From Candidatus Polarisedimenticolia bacterium (lineage in GTDB: Bacteria; Acidobacteriota; Polarisedimenticolia; Gp22-AA2): a DNA stretch of 64,000 nucleotides. Positions 1 to 12,152 of this stretch are shown here, piece after piece. Position 1 is the first letter of the stretch; each line of letters starts with the position of its first letter. Location: assembly GCA_036001465.1 (NCBI GenBank), contig DASYUH010000056.1:124001-188000 (forward strand). The letters run 5' to 3'. The notes under the pieces are model-generated. The model was given only the letters and a program-made list of their open reading frames with translations, was not told the DNA's origin and made no database searches. Both the position numbers and the translations under genes were made by a program.

Positions 1-1
1 C

Positions 2-1846
2 CTGGCGCGCACCCGCGACGACGAGATCGTCACCCAGTATGCGATGGACGAGATCGGCAGCATCGGCCTCCTGAAGATGGACTTCCTGGGGCTGAAGACG
101 CTGACCCTCATCCACGACTGCGTGGCGAGGCTGCGTGAGGAGGAGGGGGCCACCATCGACATCGAGGCGCTCCCCCTGGACGATCCGGGAACGTACGCGC
201 TGTTCCAGGCCGCGCGCACGGCGGGCGTGTTCCAGTTCGAGTCCTCGGGCATGCAGGACATCCTGCGCAAGCTCAAGCCCGATCGGTTCGACGATCTCAT
301 CGCGCTCAACGCGCTGTTCCGGCCGGGTCCCATCGGATCGGGAATGATCGACGACTACATCGAGCGCCGGCACGGGCGCAAGGCCATCGAGTACATCGTG
401 CCGCAGCTCGAGGAGATTCTGGGCGTGACGTACGGAGTCATCGTGTATCAGGAGCAGGTGATGCAGATCGCCTCCCGCCTGGCGGGTTTTTCCCTGGGTG
501 AGGCCGACATCCTTCGCCGCGCCATGGGGAAGAAGAAAAAGGACGTCATGGCGGCGCAGCGGGAGGCGTTCATCAAAGGGTGCCGCGCGCGCGGAGTCGG
601 GGACAAGGACGCCCGGCGCATCTTCGAGCTGATGGAGTATTTCGCCGGGTACGGGTTCAACAAGGCGCATTCGACCGCCTACGCCCTGATCGCCTACCAG
701 ACCGCCTGGCTCAAGTCGGGCTACCCGAGGCACTTCATGGCGGCCCTGCTGACCGCCGAAAAGGACAACACCGACAACATCGTCAAATACATCGGTGAGT
801 GCCGGGACATGGGGATTGCCGTGTTGCCGCCGCACGTGAATCGATCCGGAGTCGATTTCTCGGTCGAGGAGGGGGGGATCCGGTTCGGGCTGGGAGCGGT
901 CAAGAACGTCGGGGAGGGGGCGGCGCGCATGATGGTCGAGACTCGCGGGCGGGTCGGCCCCTTCGGGTCGCTCGCGGCCCTGTGCCGCGAGGTCGATCTC
1001 AAGACGGTCAACAAGCGCACCCTCGAGTCGCTGGTCAAGGCGGGCGCCCTCGAAGGCCTGGGCCCCAACCGGGCGACGCTGTGCGCGGGCGTGGACGCGG
1101 CCATCGACGCCAGCCAGAAGGCGACCCGCGACCGCGAGAGCGGTCAGGCGGGTCTGTTCGGGGGCGGACACGGACCGGCGGACCCGCGCGCGCCGAACCC
1201 TCTTCCGGAGTGGCCCGAAAAGGAGCTTCTCGCCTTCGAGAAGGAAACGCTCGGCTTCTACATGGCCGGCCATCCCTTCCGGGAGTACGCGACGCGCATC
1301 GGCGGCCTGGTGACCCACACGTCGCAGACCCTGAAGGAAGTCCAGAAGCCGCGCAAGGCGACGATCGCCGGCATCGTGTCCTCCCTGAAGCGCCGCAAGA
1401 CGCGCCGCGGCGACATGATGGCGGTGATGAACCTGGAGGATCTCGACGGGGCGGTCGAGATCGTGGTGTTTCCCGACCTCTACGCCCGCCACAAATCGCT
1501 CCTGGCGGACGAGGCGGCCCTTCTGGTCACCGGAAACGTCGAGATCGCGGACGAGCAGCGGCGCCTGATCGCGGAAACCTTCCTCCCCCTGGATCGGGCC
1601 GAGGACCGGGTCAGGGAGATCGTCATCTCCATCCCGTCCGCCGGCCTGGAAGAGTCGGCCGTCGGGCGCGTGCGCGACCTGCTGCGAGATCGGCCCGGGC
1701 CATGTCCGGTCTTTCTCGAGGTCACGCAGCCGAGCGGCTTTCGGGCCACCCTGAAAGCGTCCCAGGCCCTCAAAGTCTCGCCCAGTCCCGATCTCACCTC
1801 GGCCCTGGAGCAGCTTCTCGGGAAAGGAGCCGTAAGATTCCGTTGA
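2..1846 (+). CDS. dnaE: DNA polymerase III alpha subunit, C-terminal part (partial)
   Basis: This is the last 614 codons of the replicative DNA polymerase catalytic subunit; the gene starts left of the window. The PHP domain and the catalytic palm aspartates are therefore not visible. What remains begins in the polymerase core (a [11 protein letters not shown]-type segment near the left edge). It continues through the region with the [11 protein letters not shown] motif at about 650-690 bases, and then a helix-hairpin-helix region. An OB-fold ([12 protein letters not shown]...) follows at about 1360-1500, used for single-stranded DNA binding and domain contacts. The tail after it is short and holds no obvious extra domain. 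The stop codon TGA (1844-1846) lies inside the -35 box of the metK promoter, so the two transcription units abut. Family identity is clear; the dnaE1 type is inferred from the absence of a PolC-style exonuclease insert in the part seen. Confidence 0.95.
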   Translation: MARTRDDEIVTQYAMDEIGSIGLLKMDFLGLKTLTLIHDCVARLREEEGATIDIEALPLDDPGTYALFQAARTAGVFQFESSGMQDILRKLKPDRFDDLIALNALFRPGPIGSGMIDDYIERRHGRKAIEYIVPQLEEILGVTYGVIVYQEQVMQIASRLAGFSLGEADILRRAMGKKKKDVMAAQREAFIKGCRARGVGDKDARRIFELMEYFAGYGFNKAHSTAYALIAYQTAWLKSGYPRHFMAALLTAEKDNTDNIVKYIGECRDMGIAVLPPHVNRSGVDFSVEEGGIRFGLGAVKNVGEGAARMMVETRGRVGPFGSLAALCREVDLKTVNKRTLESLVKAGALEGLGPNRATLCAGVDAAIDASQKATRDRESGQAGLFGGGHGPADPRAPNPLPEWPEKELLAFEKETLGFYMAGHPFREYATRIGGLVTHTSQTLKEVQKPRKATIAGIVSSLKRRKTRRGDMMAVMNLEDLDGAVEIVVFPDLYARHKSLLADEAALLVTGNVEIADEQRRLIAETFLPLDRAEDRVREIVISIPSAGLEESAVGRVRDLLRDRPGPCPVFLEVTQPSGFRATLKASQALKVSPSPDLTSALEQLLGKGAVRFR

Positions 1847-1871
1847 CTTCAGCCCGGAACCCCCGTATTAT
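1843..1871 (+). promoter_or_regulatory. Sigma-70-type promoter for metK
   Basis: TTGACT (1843-1848), a 17-base spacer and TATTAT (1866-1871) form a near-consensus vegetative promoter. It would start transcription around 1878, giving a leader of about 55 bases before metK. The -35 box overlaps the dnaE stop codon. The leader is too short to hold a typical SAM riboswitch. Confidence 0.75.
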
Positions 1872-1931
1872 GTACACTTTCCAAGACCAAGTGGAACGCA
1901 CGAAAAGGGGCGCACCGTATGGGGACCGTGC

Positions 1932-4383
<2,452 letters not shown>

Positions 4384-4405
4384 GAGGATCCGCCTTCCCG
4401 GCCCC

Positions 4406-7400
4406 ATGACCTTCGAGACGATCAGGCGGCACAGGGTCCCGCTGGGCCTGGGCCTTTTGCTCGTTGCGGTCTGGGGTCTCCTCGGCCTCACCCGCACGGA
4501 CGCGGGACGGTGGCTGGCCGTCCTCGACTCCCCGCTGGGCATCCTGAAGCCGCGCCTGCTCCAACCGGGATGGCATCTGGCCCCCCCGGGTCTCCTGCGC
4601 ATCAGCCTGTACCCATCCGAGCCGGTCACGCTGTCGTTTCGTGCCGGGGAGCGGGATGAGGGCCCCCTGGTCACGCGCGAGGGGGTCGAGGTCGGGGCGG
4701 ACGGTACGATCCGCTATCGGGTCGATCCGGATCGAGCGCTGGAGGTGCACCGCGCGATCGGTCCCGCCTACGATCGTGTCCTGGCTCTCTGGGTCGAGCA
4801 GGAGCTGCGGCGGGCGATCGGCGGGTCCGTATACAGCGACATCTCCGGTGCGCGCATCGAGGACCTGCGATCGGGACTCGGGCAGGCGCTGGCCGATCGC
4901 TTCCGGACGTCCGGTCTCGAGCTCCTGTCGTGTGACGTCGGCAGCGTTCGCATCCGCGCCGCCGTCCTGAGCGCCAAATCACCCCAGCGGCTCTCGACCG
5001 GCGCCAGGGTGATCCTGATCGGCCTCGACGGTGCCGACTGGAACATCCTGGATCCGCTCTTCGCGGCCGGGCGTCTTCCCCATCTCGCCCGCCTGGCGCG
5101 GACGGGGGTGCGCGGGCGCCTCCACTCGATTACCCCCATGCTGTCACCGGTCATCTGGACCAGCGTGGCGACCGGTGTCCTGCCCGGAAGACACGGGATC
5201 ATCGATTTTCTGGCGACCACGGAACGCGACGGAGAGCGCGTTCCCGTCACGTCCACCCTCCGTCGCACCAAGGCCATCTGGAACATCCTCAGTGAAAACG
5301 GACTGAGGGTCGGCGTGGCAGGGTGGTGGGCGAGCTTCCCGGCGGAAAACGTGAACGGTTTCATCGTCTCCGACCGGGTCGCCTATCAGCTGTTCGGCGT
5401 GCGCGCGGGACGGGAGCAGGTGTCGGAAGGGAAGGTCCACCCGCCCGAGCTCGCCGGACTGGTCGCCTCCATGACGGTGGCTCCCGAGACCATCGGGGTC
5501 GGTGAGATCGCCCGCTATGTCAGGATTCCGCCCGACACGTCGTCCCTGCCGGCGGATCAGAACAAGCTCATCGACGACCTGAAGACGCTCATCGCGGCAG
5601 GGGACACCTATACCGCGATCAGCCTGGCGCTGCGGGAGCGCTACCATCCCGATTTTCAGGCGGTCTACCTGGAAGGAACCGATACGGTGGCGCACCTCTT
5701 CATGCGCTACGCGCCCCCGCTCCTGCCCGGGGTGACGCCTCTCGAGTCCGAGCGGTTCGGCCGCGCCGTGGACGAGTACTACCGTCATGCCGACGAGATC
5801 GTCGGACGGCTCGTCGAGGCGGCCGGTTCGGACACCTCCATCATCATCTGCTCCGATCACGGGTTTCGCACCGGGGAGAACCGGCCGCTGACCGACTCGC
5901 GCATCGGATTCGGACAGGCGGCCGACTGGCATCGGAAGTACGGTGTGATCATTCTCAGCGGCGCTCCATTCCGCGCGCGCCACGAGCTGAACGAGGCCTC
6001 GGTCCTGGACATCACGCCGACGGTTCTGGCCCTCCTGGGCCTTCCCGTTGCGGAGGATATGGACGGTCGACCGATCCTTGAGGCCTTCGAGCCGCGGTTT
6101 CTCGAGGAGCATCCGATCCGCTACGTGCCAACTTATGAAACCGGGCCGGTTGCGTCCTCACCGGCGGCGGGGGATCGCGGTGTGGAACCCAAGCGAGGAG
6201 ACCAGCCTGCCCCAGTCGATCCACGTGGAGACCGAGACCTCAAGGAGAAGCTCCAGTCGCTCGGATACCTGAGCCAGAACACGGCAAATTCCCACAACAA
6301 TCGCGGCATGCTCCTGCTCGGCCAGGGAAAATACGACGAAGCGATCGCAGAATTCCAGCAGGCTGTCCGCGCCTCCGAAGATCTCAAGATCGCGCGGATC
6401 AATATCGCGCGCGCGCTGTTCAAGAAGCGGGACTTTCAGGGCGCCACGGCGGAGCTCAACAAATTCCTGACCCAGCAGCCGCGCTCCAAGGAGGCCGAGA
6501 ATCTCCTCGGAAACGTGGCCATGGAGCAGCGGCAATACCAGGAGGCGGAGACCCACTTCCGCAAGGCGCTGCAGTACGAGCCGAACTTCACCGACGCCCG
6601 CAACAGTCTGGGAATCCTCTTCAACAAGCTCGGCAGGACCGACGATGCGATGGAGGCATTCCAGGCCGTGATCGCCACCGATCCCGAGTACGCCGAGGCG
6701 CACAACAACGTGGGTATCATTCTCAAAGAACGGGGACGGGTCGAGGAGGCGATTGCCTCCTTCAGGAAGGCGATCGCAGCCGACGCGGAGTTCTCCGGCT
6801 CGTACAGCAATCTGGCCCTTGTCCTCGAGCAGAAGGGCGACCTCAAGGGGGCGGAGGAGCAGTATCGAAACGCCCTGCGGCGAGATGCGTCCAACGTCCA
6901 GGTGCGGACGAACTATGGCGGCCTGCTCTACGCCATGGGGCGATTCGAACAGGCGCGCGTGGAGCTGGAAAGGGCGGTCGCCCTCGATCCACGGGATGCC
7001 TCCGCGCTCAACAATCTGGGGGCGGTCTACGGCCGGCTCCAGCGAACCGCCGATGAGATTGCCTCGTACCGCAAGGCGATTGCGGTGGACTCGAACTACG
7101 CCGACGTGCACCACAATCTCGGTCTGGCGCTGGTCAAGAAGGGGGATTGGGAAGAAGGGGAAGAAGAGCTCAGGCGCTCCCTTTCGATCGACCGGAAATA
7201 CGCCCCTGCCTGCCTGAACCTGGCGCGGTCCCTGATGGGACGGGGACGCCTCGAGGACGCGGTCGATGTGCTGGCCGCAGGCATCCGTGAAGTGCCGGGG
7301 AACGCCGATCTGCACGGCATGCTCGGCGAGGTCTATCTCCGGCTCGGGCGGAAGGACAGGGCCATCGCGGCATTCGAGCAGTCCCTCAAATTGATGCCGA

Positions 7401-7498
7401 ACCAGGCCGAGTTACGGGCGCGCCTGCAGTCGCTGACGGCCGGCTCGCCATCCCCGGGCGAGACTCCGCCCCCGACGGGGGGAAAGGACGGGCCGTGA
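4406..7498 (+). CDS. SPFH-like / type I phosphodiesterase / TPR fusion protein
   Basis: A 1030-residue protein with three parts. Residues 1-25 form a membrane anchor. Residues about 45-195 resemble an SPFH/Band-7 domain: a basic-hydrophobic start, VTREGVEVGADGTIRYRV, then a charged helical stretch. Residues about 200-600 are an alkaline-phosphatase-superfamily phosphodiesterase with the metal ligands in place: Asp208 in GLDGAD, Asp426/His430 in EGTDTVAH, Asp484/His485 in CSDHG and His509; a Ser/Thr nucleophile region SPVIWTS is also present. From about 625 to the end come roughly eleven tetratricopeptide repeats. The ATG at 4406 is 22 bases after ahcY; the frame extends back to 4325 only through ahcY coding sequence. 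The active site looks intact, but the substrate is unknown. The TPR part probably docks partners. Topology is inferred: one N-terminal anchor with the rest in one compartment. Confidence 0.8.
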   Translation: MTFETIRRHRVPLGLGLLLVAVWGLLGLTRTDAGRWLAVLDSPLGILKPRLLQPGWHLAPPGLLRISLYPSEPVTLSFRAGERDEGPLVTREGVEVGADGTIRYRVDPDRALEVHRAIGPAYDRVLALWVEQELRRAIGGSVYSDISGARIEDLRSGLGQALADRFRTSGLELLSCDVGSVRIRAAVLSAKSPQRLSTGARVILIGLDGADWNILDPLFAAGRLPHLARLARTGVRGRLHSITPMLSPVIWTSVATGVLPGRHGIIDFLATTERDGERVPVTSTLRRTKAIWNILSENGLRVGVAGWWASFPAENVNGFIVSDRVAYQLFGVRAGREQVSEGKVHPPELAGLVASMTVAPETIGVGEIARYVRIPPDTSSLPADQNKLIDDLKTLIAAGDTYTAISLALRERYHPDFQAVYLEGTDTVAHLFMRYAPPLLPGVTPLESERFGRAVDEYYRHADEIVGRLVEAAGSDTSIIICSDHGFRTGENRPLTDSRIGFGQAADWHRKYGVIILSGAPFRARHELNEASVLDITPTVLALLGLPVAEDMDGRPILEAFEPRFLEEHPIRYVPTYETGPVASSPAAGDRGVEPKRGDQPAPVDPRGDRDLKEKLQSLGYLSQNTANSHNNRGMLLLGQGKYDEAIAEFQQAVRASEDLKIARINIARALFKKRDFQGATAELNKFLTQQPRSKEAENLLGNVAMEQRQYQEAETHFRKALQYEPNFTDARNSLGILFNKLGRTDDAMEAFQAVIATDPEYAEAHNNVGIILKERGRVEEAIASFRKAIAADAEFSGSYSNLALVLEQKGDLKGAEEQYRNALRRDASNVQVRTNYGGLLYAMGRFEQARVELERAVALDPRDASALNNLGAVYGRLQRTADEIASYRKAIAVDSNYADVHHNLGLALVKKGDWEEGEEELRRSLSIDRKYAPACLNLARSLMGRGRLEDAVDVLAAGIREVPGNADLHGMLGEVYLRLGRKDRAIAAFEQSLKLMPNQAELRARLQSLTAGSPSPGETPPPTGGKDGP

Positions 7499-8409
7499 GC
7501 GGGAGGCGGCGCGGGCGTCCAGCTCCAGCAGTAATCGCGTGTCTGGTCGCGTCCATCCTCGGCGTTTCCGGAGCGGGCGCCCAGTTCGGCCCGGTCCCCG
7601 AGACACTCAACCTCTTCCAGATGGTGGCGCGATCCGACCTGGTGGTCCGCGTCCAGGTCCAGAGCGGCAGCCTGAAGTACGCCATCGTCCATGTGAATGA
7701 GACCCTGAAGGGAACGAGTCCCACACCGGTTCTGCGAATCGCCTTCCGGGAATTCAACTTCACGAGGGCGCCTGGAGAGGACGCCATTGTGTTCCCGGAT
7801 GGCCAGGACGAGATCCTGTTCCTCGCGCCCTACGGGCGAAACGCGCGCCGCAGAAAGGACCGCGAAAAAAACAAGGACCTCTACACGCTCTATCGCGGCA
7901 GGCAGGGCCGGATGACCGTGCCCGCCGAAGGCCCCGCAGTGACCGTGGAGGCGATTCGGCGACTTTCGGAGGTTAGCCGTCTCGATCCACGCAGCCAGAG
8001 TGAGGATCTGGAGGGCCTCCTCGACAGCCCGAATCCACTCCTTCTCCACACCGCCCTCACGGAGATCGAACGACTGCGGGATCCACGGCCGGCGCTCCTG
8101 ACGCGGCTGATCGGCTTGTTGGCTTCCGCGTCCCCCCCGATCCGAATCGGCTCGCTCCGTGTGATGGCCCAGATCTTCAGTTCGGGAATCATCGGGGACG
8201 ACTCTCTCGATGCGGCTCAGGCAGCCCTCGGGGGGGTCCTCGAGCGGGCGCGGAATGACTCCAACGATGAAGTTCGGACACAGGCCGTTCTGACCATGGC
8301 GGCCTGGCCCAATCGTCGCGAGGTGCAAGGGGAGCTGAAGGCTATCGCCGGTACCGACAGGGCCCAGGAGGTGCGGTACGAAGCGGAGAGGGCGCTCCTG
8401 AAGCCGTAG
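7495..8409 (+). CDS. Exported protein with HEAT-like C-terminal half, function unknown
   Basis: A 304-residue protein starting at a GTG that overlaps the stop of the phosphodiesterase-TPR gene (GTGA at 7495-7498), with a good ribosome binding site (GGGGGGAAAGG) before it. Residues 1-30 look like a signal peptide ending near AGAQ. The middle (about 40-150) is beta-rich and reads like a small sensor or adhesin-like domain (VVRVQVQSG, LKGTSPTPVLRIAF). The last 130 residues are helical with HEAT-like repeats (NPLLLHTALTEIERL, PIRIGSLRVMAQIF, DEVRTQAVLTMAAW). Translational coupling suggests that it works with the TPR-phosphodiesterase at the cell envelope. I do not recognise a named family. Confidence 0.65.
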   Translation: MSGRRRGRPAPAVIACLVASILGVSGAGAQFGPVPETLNLFQMVARSDLVVRVQVQSGSLKYAIVHVNETLKGTSPTPVLRIAFREFNFTRAPGEDAIVFPDGQDEILFLAPYGRNARRRKDREKNKDLYTLYRGRQGRMTVPAEGPAVTVEAIRRLSEVSRLDPRSQSEDLEGLLDSPNPLLLHTALTEIERLRDPRPALLTRLIGLLASASPPIRIGSLRVMAQIFSSGIIGDDSLDAAQAALGGVLERARNDSNDEVRTQAVLTMAAWPNRREVQGELKAIAGTDRAQEVRYEAERALLKP

Positions 8410-8419
8410 CGATCCGTTC

Positions 8420-11074
8420 CTAGGTTCCGGTCCGGAGCAGCAGATACATCCCGGTACCCGCGAACAGGACGTTCGGGCCCCAGGCGGCCAGGAAGGGAGG
8501 CATGAGGCCGATCCCGCCGAGCGCATTGGTCGTCGAAAAAACGAGGAGAAATACCGTGACGAGAAAAACCGCAATGCCAACGCCGTAGAGCGATCCACGC
8601 TTCCCCATGCGGAAGCAGAAGGGGATGCCCAGGATCACCATGGTGAGCGAGACGAGAGGTAACGCGGTCTTGTCGTACAGGTCCACCTGGAGCTCCTGGA
8701 CGTCGTAGCCCCGCCGCTTCAAATCGATGACGAAATGCTTCAGCTCGGCGAAGTTCATCTGCGCCGGGGTCTTCCACTCCTTGATGAAGTAGCCGGGCCC
8801 CTCCGGAAAGTCGAACCGCTTCTCGGCGAAGGTCTCGAAGGACTCCTCGGCTCCCTCGAAGGAGCGTGTCCAGCCGTCTTTGAGGAGCCAGCTTCCGCGA
8901 TTGAACGAGGCGCTGCGGGCGTACGTCCGCTCATGGATCTCGAAGGTGGACGGGTCCAGTCGGTAGGCCGAAAATCCCTGGAATTCTCCGCTGCCGGGGG
9001 CGGCCAGAACCGGGACGGGGGAGGCCACGAAGTTCCGGAAGTTGTACAGCCGGCCCCCGTCACCAAAGACCCAGCGACGCTCCCCCGCGCCATAACTCCG
9101 AGGGCTCCGTCCGCGAATCACATCCTTGATCTGCGCGGCACGCTGGTTGGCGTACGGCTCCAGATAGTCCTGATTGATGTATGCCAGCGCGCTGATCGCC
9201 ACGGTCACGATGACCACCGGCGCCGCGATGCGGTAGATGCTGGTGCCGCTCGCCTTAAGCGCCGTCACTTCGTTGAAGCGCGCCATGATCCCTATGGCGA
9301 GAAACGTCGCGACCAGGCAGGACATCGGCAGTATCTGGGACAGGATCCACGGCGAGCGGTACTTGAGGTAGTTAAGCACGAGCGAGAAGGGAAGATTGCG
9401 CTCCGCGAGGTCGTCGATGAGATTGATGAACTCGTAGACCGCGAACAGGGTAAGAAGGGTCACGGCGCACCCGGCCAGGATCGAACCGAAGCGGCCGAGG
9501 ATGTAATGGTCGAGTCGAGTCCGGAAGATCAGGAGAAGCGCCAGCAGGATGAGCCCGACGAGCAGGAAGGGGAGCGGGAGGGAAGGACTGTCCGAAGTTG
9601 ACAGAAGGGCCACCAGGAGCGCGAATGCAACCCCCAGGATCAAACGGATACGCAAGGTCAGGCGGCGCGTGGGGGTCTCCTCCTCAACCATCTCCCCCGG
9701 ATCGAGAGGGTCGACCGGGAGGACCGCCTCCGGATTCACGGAGCGCAGGGCAGGGCGGGTCCCCGCCGGAGGTGCGCCCGATCCGCCTCCGGCTCGCCGC
9801 CTCTTCCATCGACCGGGACGTCCCCTGTGCCGTGACTCCGATTCGATCTCACGCCTGCGACGCAGGGAGGCCAGGGTGCGCTGCACGCTGGCAGGGAAGA
9901 GGATGGACAGCTGCAATCGCTCAGAGCGCTCACGCAGCAGAAGGAGTACCACGCCGATGAGCCCGAGAAGAACATTGCCTACCCAGAGACCAACGTGGGG
10001 AGAAAGGTTTCCCTGGCTGACCATGTTCCTTCCCGCCGAGTAGAGAATCCAATAGACGATGGATATGCCGATGCTCAGGCTGAAGCCGGAAGCCTTGCCC
10101 CCGCGTCGGTTCATGATTCCCAGCGGCACCCCAAGGATGGCGAAGACCAGGCAGGCCGCAGGCAGGGCGAAGCGCTCGTGCTTGATCGCCAGGATTTGAC
10201 CGATGACCCGGTTCCGTGTCTCCGCATGGTCGATGCTGCCGGCTCGGGCGATCGAGTTGGACAGCTCGCCGAGATCCTGATCCTGGTAGCTCTTCGGTAG
10301 CGGTCGGCTGAGGATGGTGCTCCGCAGCCGGAACGACTCGTCGGGCTCCTTGACGATCATCTGGCGCTGGAAGCTGCTGAGCTGATAGCTCTCGGAATCG
10401 GCAGGTGTGGTGCTGTGCGTGACCCCGCTTTCCAGGTAGAAGCGGGCGATGCCGTTCGTCCGGTCGTAGTCGATCTGGGCCCGTCTCGCGACCGTGACCA
10501 GCTCCTTGCCGCCTTCCTCGCTCTGATAGATGAACACGCGCTCCAGAAAATCGCCTCCGCTGTGGACCTCGTCCGCGTAGAGCAGCATCCCGGGGATTTC
10601 CTCGAAGAAAACCCGAGGCTTGATTTCCCGTCGCAGATCGGTGGAGTACATCATCTTGCTGGTCAGCCTGTGGAGCTTGTAGTTGGCCCCGGGTTCCAGG
10701 CCCAGCAGGAGAACGCTCGAGATGCCCCAGCCGGCGATTCCCAGGCAGAGCACCGGGTACAGGACCTTCCAATAGCTCACGCCGCTGGCCCGCATGGCAA
10801 TCACTTCACTGTCCGTGGAGAGGCGTCCAATCCCGACGAGCACTCCCAGCAATATCGCCATCGGAATGGACAGCTTCAGGACCTGTGGCAGGTAGAGGAA
10901 GAGAATTGTCAGGACAGTTCGGAGGGCCAGGTCCTTCTTGATCGCCAGCTCGGCGAGCTGGAAGAGCGCGTTCATCAGGAACACCAGGACGTAGACGCAG
11001 AGGCCCAGGATGCTGGGTGACATGACCTCCCGCATCACGTATTTCCAGATGGTGTCGATGCCGAGAATCCGCAT
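8420..11074 (-). CDS. Fused LptF-LptG lipopolysaccharide export permease
   Basis: An 884-residue inner-membrane protein carrying both permease halves of the LPS export ABC transporter in one chain. Residues about 1-400 are an LptF-type half: membrane helices at the N-terminus, a periplasmic beta domain, then C-terminal helices, with the IAMRASG coupling motif. A basic, proline-rich linker follows (about 400-470) and a hydrophobic pair near 475-510. Residues about 515-884 are an LptG-type half with the TALKASG motif and GIPFCFRMG near the end. The ATG at 11074 was chosen over the upstream extension to 11206, which is basic and non-hydrophobic. In most bacteria these are two genes. The ATPase partner LptB and the bridge LptC/A are at 55-58 kb. 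It converges on the HEAT-like gene with a 10-base gap. Confidence 0.88.
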   Translation of the reverse strand: MRILGIDTIWKYVMREVMSPSILGLCVYVLVFLMNALFQLAELAIKKDLALRTVLTILFLYLPQVLKLSIPMAILLGVLVGIGRLSTDSEVIAMRASGVSYWKVLYPVLCLGIAGWGISSVLLLGLEPGANYKLHRLTSKMMYSTDLRREIKPRVFFEEIPGMLLYADEVHSGGDFLERVFIYQSEEGGKELVTVARRAQIDYDRTNGIARFYLESGVTHSTTPADSESYQLSSFQRQMIVKEPDESFRLRSTILSRPLPKSYQDQDLGELSNSIARAGSIDHAETRNRVIGQILAIKHERFALPAACLVFAILGVPLGIMNRRGGKASGFSLSIGISIVYWILYSAGRNMVSQGNLSPHVGLWVGNVLLGLIGVVLLLLRERSERLQLSILFPASVQRTLASLRRRREIESESRHRGRPGRWKRRRAGGGSGAPPAGTRPALRSVNPEAVLPVDPLDPGEMVEEETPTRRLTLRIRLILGVAFALLVALLSTSDSPSLPLPFLLVGLILLALLLIFRTRLDHYILGRFGSILAGCAVTLLTLFAVYEFINLIDDLAERNLPFSLVLNYLKYRSPWILSQILPMSCLVATFLAIGIMARFNEVTALKASGTSIYRIAAPVVIVTVAISALAYINQDYLEPYANQRAAQIKDVIRGRSPRSYGAGERRWVFGDGGRLYNFRNFVASPVPVLAAPGSGEFQGFSAYRLDPSTFEIHERTYARSASFNRGSWLLKDGWTRSFEGAEESFETFAEKRFDFPEGPGYFIKEWKTPAQMNFAELKHFVIDLKRRGYDVQELQVDLYDKTALPLVSLTMVILGIPFCFRMGKRGSLYGVGIAVFLVTVFLLVFSTTNALGGIGLMPPFLAAWGPNVLFAGTGMYLLLRTGT

Positions 11075-11146
11075 GGCGGGCACGATGGTAGGACCTGTCG
11101 AGCCCGGCGTCAACGGAACGATTCGACGCCTGCCGCGCAGAGTCCG

Positions 11147-11160
11147 ATAAGATATCTTAT
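11147..11160. promoter_or_regulatory. AT-rich 14-base perfect palindrome upstream of lptFG
   Basis: ATAAGATATCTTAT is a perfect palindrome in the 256-base gap between lptFG and parB. It is AT-rich in a GC-rich region and lies about 75 bases upstream of the lptFG start. A weak promoter can be read across it on the minus strand (TTGGCC, 16 bases, TAAGAT), so it could be an operator. Nothing else in the gap looks coding. Confidence 0.35.
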
Positions 11161-11281
11161 GTAAACCTGGACCACGGCCAAGAAAGGTGGGCCGGGAACG
11201 GTCCAACGCCTCCAGATCGGCGACGATTCCCAGCTCACTGCACTCGACTCGATCCCCTACACGAGCTCAGCGCCTGGCCTG

Positions 11282-11299
11282 ATGTCGGCGCGCCGACAT
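11282..11299. repeat. 18-base perfect palindrome just downstream of parB
   Basis: ATGTCGGCGCGCCGACAT reads the same on both strands and lies 32 bases after the parB stop. It does not match the usual parS sequence beyond its TGT...ACA ends. As RNA it could fold into a 7-base stem with a 4-base loop, but no T-run follows on either strand, so it is not a standard terminator. Confidence 0.5.
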
Positions 11300-11330
11300 T
11301 ACCCGGCCAGCAACCACGCGAGCTTGATTC

Positions 11331-12152
11331 CTAGGATTGCGACAAGCTGTCGAGAAGCTCTCGAAGGGTTGCGATGATCTCCTCCTTCGAGATTTCCGAT
11401 CGCTTGAATTTCAAATTGAGGGTGAACTTGTTGTCCGGCGGACGGAAATGAAAGACGAATCCCTTCGGCCGTCCGGGACCTTTCTTGTCATGTTGCAGCT
11501 TTCTGACGTCATCCCTGGTCAACCCCGACTTCTTGATCTCCTCGATCATCCTGAGCATCGCCTCGCGGTTCGGCTGACGCGCAATCTGCAGCAGCGTCGA
11601 CCGCGCCGTGATTCCTGCCTCTCGGGTCTTCTCCCGCAGGTCAGTTGGGATGTTGTTGAGGGTCAGTGTCTCGGTGACTGACGTCCTCGACTTTCCCAGC
11701 TTCTTGGCGACCTCCTCATGGGTGTACAAAAACTTTTCGCACAGCTTCTCGAGCCCTTCCGCCTCTTCGAACGAGCTCAGATCGCGCCGCTGCAGGTTCT
11801 CGATGAGGCTGATCTCCAGGACTCCCCTGTCGTCTACGTCGATCTCGACGCACGGGATCTGGGAGAGACCGGCTTCGACCGAGGCGCGATACCTTCGCTC
11901 CCCTGCGATGATCTGGAACTTCTCACCCGTTGGTCGAACGAGGACCGGCTCCAGTACGCCCTTTTCCTTGATCGACGAGACCAGGTCGGTCATGTCTCCG
12001 AACGAACGACGCGGCTGATCGGGATTGGGCATCAGCAGCGAAAGCGGAATCATCTTTCCGACACTGGGGACAGGTCCGGCGCTGAGGTTATCGACGAAGT
12101 GAAAATCGTGTCGCATCTTGCGCTGAACAGGAAGACCACGTTGCTTAGACAC
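11331..12152 (-). CDS. parB: ParB/Spo0J-family partition protein
   Basis: A 273-residue DNA-segregation protein. The N-terminal CTP-binding ParB domain carries the family motifs NPDQPRR, AGERRYRA and ENLQRRDL (residues about 45-125). The helix-turn-helix segment (HEEVAKKLGKSRTSVTETL) follows at about 145-165. The C-terminus is a basic linker (KKGPGRPKG) and a short beta-helix tail instead of the usual leucine-zipper-like ParB end, so it may be an accessory rather than the housekeeping ParB. The start is a GTG that overlaps the parA stop by 8 bases. Two 60-base lines I counted across this pair have about 52% and 57% GC, against about 68% in a line of miaB nearby. Confidence 0.9.
   Translation of the reverse strand: MSKQRGLPVQRKMRHDFHFVDNLSAGPVPSVGKMIPLSLLMPNPDQPRRSFGDMTDLVSSIKEKGVLEPVLVRPTGEKFQIIAGERRYRASVEAGLSQIPCVEIDVDDRGVLEISLIENLQRRDLSSFEEAEGLEKLCEKFLYTHEEVAKKLGKSRTSVTETLTLNNIPTDLREKTREAGITARSTLLQIARQPNREAMLRMIEEIKKSGLTRDDVRKLQHDKKGPGRPKGFVFHFRPPDNKFTLNLKFKRSEISKEEIIATLRELLDSLSQS

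Noticed and set aside
1847-1931. A SAM riboswitch before metK
   Set aside because: The leader after the promoter is about 55 bases, too short for the known SAM riboswitch classes that I could fit by eye.
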